Positions 1 through 5,013 of a DNA stretch of 5,013 nucleotides are shown piece after piece. The stretch is from positions 1 through 5,013 of the forward strand of contig JAKAAL010000432.1 in assembly GCA_021802375.1 (NCBI GenBank). Reading direction: 5' to 3'. The notes beneath the pieces were generated by a model that was given only the letters and a program-made list of their open reading frames with translations, made no database searches and had not been told where the DNA came from. A program made the translations under genes and the position numbers. This DNA comes from Bacillota bacterium (GTDB taxonomy: Bacteria; Bacillota_E; Sulfobacillia; Sulfobacillales; Sulfobacillaceae). Positions within the stretch are counted from its first letter, which is position 1, and each line of letters begins with the position of its first letter.

Positions 1-1
1 C

Positions 2-940
2 CCGCAGGACGGGCACACCGTCTACCATCTCGTTCGCTGTCAAAAATATTTCTGTACGAATCCCGGCTGTGCGCATCGCGAATTTGTCGAACGGTTGACG
101 GGATTCGTCGAAGCGGACGCGCGCAAGACTCTCCGATTTAAGCAAGTCTGCATCGCCCGCGCCCTGGATAGCGGGTGTAAACCCGCGGAAGATGCCCTCA
201 AACGCGAAGGGGCCCAGGTCAGCAATGATTCCATCGCCCGCTATCTGAAAGGGGCGGCGGCCGATCAAATTCACTCCAATCTCACGCGCAACGACGTGCA
301 CGTGTTGGCCGTGGATGACATCTATCTGCACAAGGGGGACAAGTCGACCGGCTGCACCGTCTTTTTAGATGAAGAAACGCATCGGGTCTTGATTATCGTG
401 CGGGGCACGACCAAGGCGGCCGTCCTCGACGTGCTGAAATCCTTTCCCGCCGCGACGTTCTTTAGTCGGGACCGGGCCAGTGCCTATTCGGCGGCGGCGG
501 CAGCCTGCGGGAAAACCCAGATCGCGGATCGATTCCATTTGATCGAAAATGCCCATCACGCCGTGCAAGACGCCCTGGCGACGCTGCTCCCCGCCAAGAT
601 TTTTCTTCGAGACGGGGACGGCTGGGTGCCTGCCGACCCGGACACGGGTCGGGTCTCGGATCGGCCGGTCTTCACGGTGCCCGAGGCCCAGGTCGACGAA
701 CGGATTCAACGCGCCCAACTGACCCCCCGGCAAGCGCAAAAACACCGCCATACCTTGCAATTGCTGGAATTGGCCGATCGCGGAGGTCCAATCCTTGCGT
801 CGAAGAGTTCACGTACCGGTTCAACCGCCGGTACTTGGGGACGCGGATCGCGGACCGATTGGTGCTGGCGTGTCTCACCTGCCAGCCCCACCCCTACGGC
901 ACATAGCACCCGAAAATGTATGCCATGTCATCGTCGATGA
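2..940 (+). pseudogene. ISL3-family transposase, 5'-partial at window edge and truncated at its C-terminus
   Basis: The frame is open from the first complete codon at position 2, so the protein begins outside the window; the TTG at 95 is only an internal codon. Seen: a C-x4-C-x4-C cluster (C13, C18, C23 counted from position 2), like the N-terminal zinc finger of ISL3 transposases. A helix-turn-helix-like stretch follows at about residues 49-90. Next come the DDE-domain motifs VDD (D105/D106, bases 314-319) and SRDRASAYS (D157, bases 470-472), followed by IADRFHLIENAHHAVQ. This order is diagnostic of ISL3 transposases, DNA-binding enzymes that cut and rejoin the element ends. Recognisable ISL3 sequence ends near 785-793, after LELADRGGP. 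The frame then runs out of frame through other IS DNA to TGA 938-940. The C-terminal region with the catalytic glutamate is missing, so the protein should be inactive. Family call firm; exact breakpoint uncertain. Confidence 0.85.
799..906 (+). pseudogene. C-terminal fragment of an IS1595 (ISXO2-like) transposase
   Basis: In the frame starting at 799, which differs from that of the upstream ISL3 sequence, the translation begins VEEFTYRFNRRYLGTRIADR, continues with LVLACLTCQPHPYGT and stops at TAG 904-906. The E-F-x-[YF]-R-F-N-R-R motif followed by an RLxxAC helix and a P-x-x-Y-G end is the usual C-terminus of ISXO2-like transposases of the IS1595 family. It lies just after the third catalytic residue and closes the domain. 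Only about 36 codons survive; no start codon or catalytic residue is present, so this is a dead remnant. It joins the ISL3 gene in the same orientation, and the two together form a chimeric open frame. The short length limits certainty, but the motif is characteristic. Confidence 0.6.
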
Positions 941-951
941 CATGGCATACA
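917..951. repeat. 35-bp near-perfect palindrome at the end of the IS remnant
   Basis: The left arm TGTATGCCATGTCATCG (917-933) and the right arm CGATGACATGGCATACA (935-951) are exact reverse complements, separated by the single base T934. It begins 11 bases after the IS1595 transposase stop. Such a position suits a terminal inverted repeat: read inward, the right-hand end of the element would start GATGACATGGCATACA. The second, mirror copy would then be the end of another copy of the element abutting the first. As RNA it could fold into a long hairpin, but no T-run follows on either strand, so a standard intrinsic terminator is not supported. Confidence 0.75.
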
Positions 952-1377
952 AATAGTGGGTAAAGTCCGCGGCCAGATACTCGAGGTTCCTCGGCGTAAT
1001 AGGTTGTTGCCATTCGGCCGTTTGACGCCATTTCGGCAGCAAGCTACGTGGATCATCGGGTTCAAGAGGACCCCGTTTAGTTTACTTTTGGTAAGATCGG
1101 TGGAAGCCTTCCCTGAAACCCGGGAACGCAGGAACTGCAAATGGCATATTATGGATTGCCACGCTATCGATGCTAGACCTATTGAAAAACTCCCGTCGTT
1201 TTATCAGGATTAGGGGGGAATCCCGCCATAGCATTCGGCCTATCTTTAGTAAGCCCTGTGGAGATGCTCCTCTGTTCCCTGACTTATCTTGGTATGTATG
1301 TATGAATTGCAATGCGTAAATGTACCACACCACAATCTTTCATGGGAGAAGCTACCACCTCGCGGCACGAGAAACTG
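952..1377. other. About 430 bases without a supportable gene
   Basis: All frames here are short or broken, and no translation is recognisable. A + strand frame of 85 codons (956-1213) has no Shine-Dalgarno site and an arbitrary-looking composition. Minus-strand frames of 70 and 83 codons are similar. A minus-strand frame open over 878-1081 has a more protein-like composition, but it has no start and crosses the palindrome. A short TATG tandem repeat lies near 1292-1303. The stretch looks like degenerate flanking or IS-derived DNA. No promoter, tRNA or terminator could be supported. Confidence 0.5.
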
Positions 1378-1384
1378 AAGGAGG
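1378..1384 (+). promoter_or_regulatory. Strong Shine-Dalgarno-like site AAGGAGG before a decayed gene
   Basis: AAGGAGG is a perfect match to the anti-Shine-Dalgarno core. The nearest downstream start in the frame that later overlaps the flippase start is GTG at 1396, 11 bases away, slightly longer than usual. That frame stops after 19 codons (TGA 1453-1455). The site may be a relic of the translation start of the broken gene described next, or a chance match. Confidence 0.3.
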
Positions 1385-1438
1385 AATAATCCAACGTGCA
1401 TTTGCATGATGAGATGTTTACCCGGGAAGAAAAATCGC

Positions 1439-1477
1439 ATGACTTCATCCTCTGAACGAATCATCGGATGAAGTCAT
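1439..1477. repeat. Inverted repeat, 12-bp arms and 15-base loop
   Basis: ATGACTTCATCC (1439-1450) and GGATGAAGTCAT (1466-1477) are exact reverse complements around a 15-base spacer. It spans the first internal stop of the decayed gene. There is no T-run after either arm, so it is not a classical terminator. It could be an operator-like site, the end of a small mobile repeat or a product of rearrangement; nothing in the sequence decides between these. Confidence 0.55.
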
Positions 1478-1728
1478 CCGGTACCAGACACCCCCCGGCA
1501 GGACTTAAGCGCCATGCGGCGAAGATTTAGATTATCGGTCGAAGTCCACCAGGGGAGAAAGGAACATACCTCCATGCATTTTACTATCTTCAATTTAGAG
1601 AGGTACTCTATTTGAACGGACGGGTGATCGAATCCAACAACCCGTTCCGAACGGATGAAATATTCCAGCATTGGCGAAATCTCTCGAATTCCCTAGTGCT
1701 GGCCCCTGAAATCACCGTCTCTCACGAT

Positions 1729-1734
1729 GGCGGA
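1729..1734 (+). promoter_or_regulatory. Probable ribosome binding site for the flippase gene
   Basis: GGCGGA, one mismatch from GGAGGA, lies 8 bases before ATG 1743. A competing ATG at 1738 opens only a two-codon frame (ATG TCA TGA), so the site supports 1743 as the start. The weak match fits translation that is partly coupled to the overlapping upstream frame. Confidence 0.4.
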
Positions 1735-1742
1735 TCCATGTC

Positions 1743-3212
1743 ATGAAGAATCGAACCGCTCGCGTCGGAAATGACCTGTTTAAAAACACCGCGGTCAGTG
1801 CCATCGCTACGGGAATCCAAGGTCTTGCCAACCTCGTCGCGGTCGTCTATCTCGCTAGGATTTTTGGCCCAAGCGCCTATGGGGTGTTTAGTTATACGTG
1901 GGCGGTCATCGGTATCGTCGGAGTCTTCACGTATCTGGGCGTTCCAACACTGTTGAATCGGAAGGTTAGTCTTGCCGAAGATTCCGCATTACCTCACTTG
2001 GTGGGCCTTGGGTTGTCGATCACGAGCCTCATTAGCATCAGCATCGGTGTGCTGTACCTGGTTGCTGTTCAGGTAATTCCCGGGCTTTCTACGTATCGGC
2101 TACTGTTTGATATTTGGACCCTTGCTCTTCTACCGGCGGGGGTTACTCCACGGTGGATTTTCAGTGGGCTTTCTCGTTTGTGGATGTCGAGTGTCGTCGA
2201 TCTGGCCGCTACCATGTTGCGGCTAGTTTGTATTTTGTGCTTCGTCCACTCGCCAAAGCAAATCCCATGGGCGATTGCAATCACTGTGGGGACCCAATTT
2301 GTTGCCATGCTAGCCGACTTAGCATGGATACGAAGGATAATGCCTTGGCGATTTCAATGGATTTCGTGGCATGTCGGAAAAGACACCATTCGTCAAGGAT
2401 TGCCATTAGCTATTACGGGTTTTGTCGGTATTCTTTATTCCGGCGTGGACACGTGGCTGCTTGAAGGATTTCGGGGTGCGACCGAAGTCGGATATTATGC
2501 AGCCGCGTATCGTCCCGTAGCGTTTTTGGCCACTTTTTCCTTAGTCTATTTTAACTTGGCATTCCCTATTCTCAGTCGACTGATAGCCAGCGCTCCCAAG
2601 GATGTGGCGCAGTTCTTGCAGCGAGCCACGTTGGCGATTGTGGCCATCGTGCTTCCGATTGGTCTCGGTTCCGATGTGATAGCAAGACCCCTCATGATTG
2701 CTGCCTTTGGTCCCCGTTATGCAGCCAGCGGGCCCGTCCTCATGATTATTATTTGGTCATGGGCCATAGGGCTCCTGCGCGATACCTTTTCTACCGCCTT
2801 GATCGCCAGCCATCGCGAAAAACAATATGCCAAATTTGTAGGTTTGGGGGGAGCGCTCAACCTCGTCGCGATGTTGTTTCTTGTCCGCTTCGATGGAGTC
2901 GGCCTGGCTAGTGCCTTAGTGCTTACCCAACTCGTTTTGTTCGCCTTCTGTCTGCGGAGTGTTCAACGTTCACTACGCCCACCCGTCGCGTGGCGACCAA
3001 TCTCTCGTTCGCTGGCTAAATTGCTGATTAGTAGTGTCGGAATGGCCCTGGCAGTCATGGCTATCCAGCACTGGGTGTCCGTATGGATCGCGATAGGAGC
3101 TGGAATCGTCATCTACGGAGGGCTCGTATTGATCACCCAGGCATTACCCATAACGGACTTGCTTGCCACCTTTCGCCCCACGACACCGTCGACCCAAGCT
3201 CCCCTCGATTGA
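1743..3212 (+). CDS. Polysaccharide flippase, Wzx/RfbX-like (MOP superfamily) membrane protein
   Basis: The protein has 489 residues and, by eye, about 12-14 hydrophobic membrane segments (roughly 17-37, 48-70, 87-111, 121-140, 150-168, 174-194, 221-240, 256-275, 296-316, 332-350, 366-381, 387-403, 424-441, 447-468). The opening pattern, a basic tip, a first helix, then YLARIFGPSAYGVFSYTWA, is the classic start of Polysacc_synt-type flippases. The mid-protein D236-TWLLEGFRGATEVGYYAAAYRP region matches the conserved helix-7/8 loop of the family. Length fits (usually 400-500). Known members turn undecaprenyl-linked oligosaccharides across the inner membrane for O-antigen, capsule or exopolysaccharide; the glycan here is unknown. 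Start 1743 follows a GGCGGA site and overlaps the upstream stop as ATGA. It appears intact. A teichuronic-acid or other glycan exporter of the same superfamily is possible. Confidence 0.88.
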   Translation: MKNRTARVGNDLFKNTAVSAIATGIQGLANLVAVVYLARIFGPSAYGVFSYTWAVIGIVGVFTYLGVPTLLNRKVSLAEDSALPHLVGLGLSITSLISISIGVLYLVAVQVIPGLSTYRLLFDIWTLALLPAGVTPRWIFSGLSRLWMSSVVDLAATMLRLVCILCFVHSPKQIPWAIAITVGTQFVAMLADLAWIRRIMPWRFQWISWHVGKDTIRQGLPLAITGFVGILYSGVDTWLLEGFRGATEVGYYAAAYRPVAFLATFSLVYFNLAFPILSRLIASAPKDVAQFLQRATLAIVAIVLPIGLGSDVIARPLMIAAFGPRYAASGPVLMIIIWSWAIGLLRDTFSTALIASHREKQYAKFVGLGGALNLVAMLFLVRFDGVGLASALVLTQLVLFAFCLRSVQRSLRPPVAWRPISRSLAKLLISSVGMALAVMAIQHWVSVWIAIGAGIVIYGGLVLITQALPITDLLATFRPTTPSTQAPLD

Positions 3213-3433
3213 ATGTGGTGAAACAATCCGCGGCCGGACAAAAGATCGTCAGATGAATGTGTCTCGGCGATCGGCCTTAGGAGTGGTATGTTGGGTTTGT
3301 ACTACTGTAACGGGCGTACTGTGAGGGTGCGAAATTCCATCGGCCTGCATCGGGCCGCTAGGACCTAACTGAGCGGAAGACAAGTGGCCTATGAATGAGT
3401 CCAAGATCCGTCGAGCAAGGGAAAGGGGAAGAG
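3213..3433. other. Intergenic gap between flippase and sulfatase genes
   Basis: These 221 bases contain no convincing reading frame. A small hairpin, CGGCC TGCATCG GGCCG (about 3340-3356), has only five paired bases and no T-run, so it is not a reliable terminator. No strong -35/-10 pair stands out; TTAGGA and TACTAC (about 3278-3306), 17 bases apart, match the consensus poorly. The gap is long enough for a separate promoter for the sulfatase, but none can be demonstrated. Confidence 0.5.
3422..3428 (+). promoter_or_regulatory. Ribosome binding site deciding the sulfatase start
   Basis: AAAGGGG, inside a purine-rich run, lies 5 bases before ATG 3434. An in-frame ATG at 3395 would add 13 residues that are charged and unlike sulfatase N-termini, and it has no such site. 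Sulfatases usually begin a few residues before the P-N-I-L-F-x-x-x-D strand, which also points to 3434. Confidence 0.6.
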
Positions 3434-4924
3434 ATGCAAAAGCCACCAAACATTTTGTTCCTAATGTGCGATCAGCTTCGGGCAGATGCCATTGGCGCAT
3501 TAGGTAATTCTAGCATTCGAACGCCTAACATGGATCGTCTCGCGGAGCGCGGGGTAGTTTTCGATCGAGCATATTCCCCGTGTCCCGTGTGTGTTCCGGC
3601 TAGATATACCGTCCGAACGGGCCGCGAGCCATATCATACGGGTTACTATGATAATGGCAAGCCTCGGTTGGCAGTCGGCCAAGCAGCTCAGGTGGAAGCT
3701 CGATGTGGTCCCTACTTGGCTAGGACTCTCGGTGGACGAGGATATCGCACCTTTGGGATTGGGAAGTTTCATAGTCATCCCTGGGATGAAGATTTAGGTT
3801 TCGAGACCCATCTACATAGCGAAGAGCTCTATGACAGCATCCGTCAGCGGCGGGGGGACGCGTATGCCCGGTTCATCGAGGACCACCACCCGGCGTTTCG
3901 TCATATCGAGCAATTGCACGGCGAGCGAACGGACATGTATTATATGCCGCAGATGAGCCCCCTGCCAGCGGAACTGACCGTTGAGGCCTGGGCGGCAGAT
4001 CGGGCCATAGAAGCGATTAACTCGGCCGATTCCCGCCCTTATTTTGGCATGGTTTCGTTCATCGGCCCACACCCTCCGTTTGCCCCTCCCATTCCGTTTA
4101 ACCGTATGTATAATCCGGACAACATGCCTAGTCCCATCAAAGGGGACCCTTCGGTGGATTTCATGGACGAGCAGATCCCCTGGATGAACTACCTGATTTG
4201 GGCCGAAGAGATTAATGATCCGTGGGCAAGGATCCTTAAGGCTCGATATTACGGCGAGATTAGTTACATCGACCAGTGCATCGGACGCATCTTAGATAGT
4301 GTCGAGGCGCGCCCGGACGCCGACGACACCTTGATCTGCCTGTTTAGTGACCATGGAGACCATCTAGGCGATCACGGCGCCTGGCAAAAGGAGAGTTTCT
4401 TCGAGGCTTCAGCCCGCATTCCTTTTTGCGTATCCTGGCCGAACGCGATTTCTCAGCGCGGGGTCCGCTCCGAGTTGGTCTCGCTGAGTGATTTATTCGG
4501 GATAGCGACGACCGCTACCGGATCCCAAGAATTACGTGATGGGACCGATGTCTTGGGATCGCTATGGGGAGAAGCCTCTCCCCGCACTCATCTTTTTGGC
4601 CTCTATGGGGAGCCTGGTACGCGTCGCTTTAAAATCATGGTACGCGATGCCGAGTGGAAATACATTTTCATGGCCAATGGCCATCGCGAACAGCTCTTTC
4701 ATCTCCCAAGCGATCCCAATGAGGTGGTACAACTAGCGGAACCACATCAAGAAATGACCGAGACGATGAGAGGTCTCGCTCTGGCTCATGTCCAGGCCAT
4801 CCCGGAATTAGCAGCTGCCCTCGATGGGCCGAGGCTCAAGCACTTCCCCTTTCAACCCTATGATCGAACGCGGATCCACCAATTCGATGGTTCGCATGGG
4901 GTTTCGGATTATTTGATCCCGTGA
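3434..4924 (+). CDS. Cysteine-type sulfatase, probably cytoplasmic
   Basis: The 496-residue protein has the alkaline-phosphatase-like sulfatase fold signatures in order. First is the strand PNILFLMCDQLRAD with metal ligand D13. The formylglycine motif C53-V-P-A-R57 follows, then TGR 62-64. GKFH (K111, H113), GPHPPF (H213), SDHGDHLGDHG (D307, H308) and WQKESFFEASARIPF (K319) complete the site. All residues expected for the Ca-binding and sulfate-ester site are present. Maturation requires oxidation of C53 to formylglycine by a modifying enzyme not in this window. No signal peptide or lipobox is seen, so it should act in the cytoplasm, as choline-sulfatases and phosphonate monoester hydrolases of this superfamily do. 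It hydrolyses a sulfate (or phosphonate/phosphate) ester; the substrate cannot be read from the sequence. Length is normal and no damage is seen. A second frame follows after only 26 bases, suggesting co-transcription. Confidence 0.92.
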   Translation: MQKPPNILFLMCDQLRADAIGALGNSSIRTPNMDRLAERGVVFDRAYSPCPVCVPARYTVRTGREPYHTGYYDNGKPRLAVGQAAQVEARCGPYLARTLGGRGYRTFGIGKFHSHPWDEDLGFETHLHSEELYDSIRQRRGDAYARFIEDHHPAFRHIEQLHGERTDMYYMPQMSPLPAELTVEAWAADRAIEAINSADSRPYFGMVSFIGPHPPFAPPIPFNRMYNPDNMPSPIKGDPSVDFMDEQIPWMNYLIWAEEINDPWARILKARYYGEISYIDQCIGRILDSVEARPDADDTLICLFSDHGDHLGDHGAWQKESFFEASARIPFCVSWPNAISQRGVRSELVSLSDLFGIATTATGSQELRDGTDVLGSLWGEASPRTHLFGLYGEPGTRRFKIMVRDAEWKYIFMANGHREQLFHLPSDPNEVVQLAEPHQEMTETMRGLALAHVQAIPELAAALDGPRLKHFPFQPYDRTRIHQFDGSHGVSDYLIP

Positions 4925-4940
4925 TCCTCCGGCGAAAAGT

Positions 4941-4944
4941 GGAG
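4941..4944 (+). promoter_or_regulatory. Possible ribosome binding site for a downstream gene
   Basis: GGAG is 6 bases before GTG 4951, in a purine-rich stretch directly after the sulfatase stop. Spacing is good; the match is short. Confidence 0.35.
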
Positions 4945-4950
4945 TGAAGG

Positions 4951-5013
4951 GTGTCGGAGTGGTTTGCTCTCTTTCGATTATTGATGCGAAGCAGCCCATG
5001 CCTACTAATGCAT
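4951..5013 (+). CDS. Possible start of an unidentified gene, cut by the window edge
   Basis: From GTG 4951 the frame is open to the last base (21 codons), beginning [V/M]SEWFALFRLLMRSSPCLLM. It starts 26 bases after the sulfatase stop on the same strand and has a GGAG site at suitable distance, as expected for the next gene of an operon. An in-frame ATG at 4984 is an alternative start but has no Shine-Dalgarno site. The N-terminus is hydrophobic and basic, with no recognisable family in so short a piece. Twenty-one open codons can occur by chance, so this is tentative. Confidence 0.35.
   Translation, partial: MSEWFALFRLLMRSSPCLLMH

Larger units (their letters stand above)
1..951 (+). mobile_element. 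Composite insertion-sequence remnant (ISL3 fragment joined to IS1595 3' end)
   Basis: Two different transposase families lie directly end to end in the same orientation, with the switch at about 785-799. The stop of the second is followed within 11 bases by a 35-bp palindrome that may contain the IS1595 right-hand terminal repeat. No matching left-hand terminal repeat, and no target-site duplication, could be identified inside the window. The structure suggests that one element inserted into or recombined with another, followed by deletion. The left boundary lies outside the window, and the right boundary is placed at the palindrome only by inference. Confidence 0.6.
1396..1746 (+). pseudogene. 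Unrecognised decayed gene, stop overlapping the flippase start
   Basis: The frame runs from GTG 1396 to TGA 1744-1746 with two internal stops, TGA 1453-1455 and TAG 1528-1530. The last part (1531-1746, 71 codons) is uninterrupted and protein-like, for example GTYLHAFYYLQFREVLYLNG, then SNNPFRTDEIFQHWRNLSNS and SHDGGSMS at the end. It has no ATG start of its own except one two codons before the stop. The stop TGA shares bases with the flippase ATG (ATGA at 1743-1746), a typical translational-coupling junction between genes of one operon. I do not recognise the family; a glycan-locus enzyme is only a guess from position. It could be the 3' end of a gene whose front was lost with the IS activity upstream. 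Confidence is fair for the last 71 codons and low for the part before 1531. Confidence 0.4.

Noticed and set aside
365..760. 131-codon open frame on the minus strand inside the ISL3 transposase
   Set aside because: It lies opposite a clearly recognised transposase, has no Shine-Dalgarno site and its translation resembles no family; it is an antisense shadow of GC-rich codons.
917..951. Palindrome as an intrinsic terminator
   Set aside because: The stem is long but no T-run follows on either strand; an IS-end explanation fits its position better.
956..1213. 85-codon + strand frame after the palindrome
   Set aside because: No ribosome site and no recognisable motif or family; it appears to be a chance opening in non-coding DNA.
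1082..1464. Two minus-strand frames of 83 and 72 codons
   Set aside because: They overlap each other, lack Shine-Dalgarno sites and have no recognisable motif.
2069..2464. Open frames of 79 (minus) and 116 (plus) codons inside the flippase gene
   Set aside because: Both are out of frame with a well-supported membrane protein and show no features of their own.
3340..3356. Small GC-rich hairpin as a terminator after the flippase
   Set aside because: Only five paired bases with a seven-base loop and no T-run, and it is over 120 bases past the stop.
3395..3433. Upstream ATG as the sulfatase start
   Set aside because: The 13 added residues are unlike sulfatase N-termini and there is no ribosome site before 3395, whereas ATG 3434 has AAAGGGG at good spacing.

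Overview
The window is a stretch of accessory bacterial DNA. About 0.9 kb of broken insertion sequences is followed by about 0.8 kb of poorly coding, apparently decayed sequence. After that come two intact genes on the + strand and what looks like the start of a third. The organism cannot be named from the sequence. It is a bacterium of moderate GC with recognisable Shine-Dalgarno sites and GTG/ATG starts. ISL3 and IS1595 transposases and a cytosolic sulfatase would fit several phyla; an environmental Firmicute such as Sulfobacillus is only a guess.

Layout. Positions 2 to about 790 encode an ISL3-family transposase that enters from the left edge and lacks its C-terminal catalytic part. At about 785-799 it switches, in another reading frame, to the last ~36 codons of an IS1595/ISXO2-type transposase ending at TAG 904-906. 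Just after that stop is a 35-bp near-perfect palindrome (917-951). The next ~430 bases hold no convincing gene. From 1396 to 1746 there is a reading frame with two internal stops. Its last 71 codons are open, and its stop overlaps the next start in an ATGA junction, so it looks like the remains of a gene once coupled to the next one.

The first intact gene (1743-3212) encodes a 489-residue polytopic membrane protein of the Wzx/polysaccharide-flippase type. After a 221-base gap with no clear gene, a 496-residue cysteine-type sulfatase (3434-4924) follows, with the formylglycine signature and the metal-site motifs present and no signal peptide. A GTG codon at 4951 with a GGAG site begins a frame that runs off the right edge.

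Together this looks like the IS-scarred edge of a surface-polysaccharide locus: a lipid-linked glycan flippase, a sulfatase-superfamily hydrolase in the cytoplasm and at least one further downstream gene. A functional link between flippase and sulfatase is inferred only from proximity and shared strand. No RNA gene, CRISPR array, riboswitch or convincing terminator was seen.
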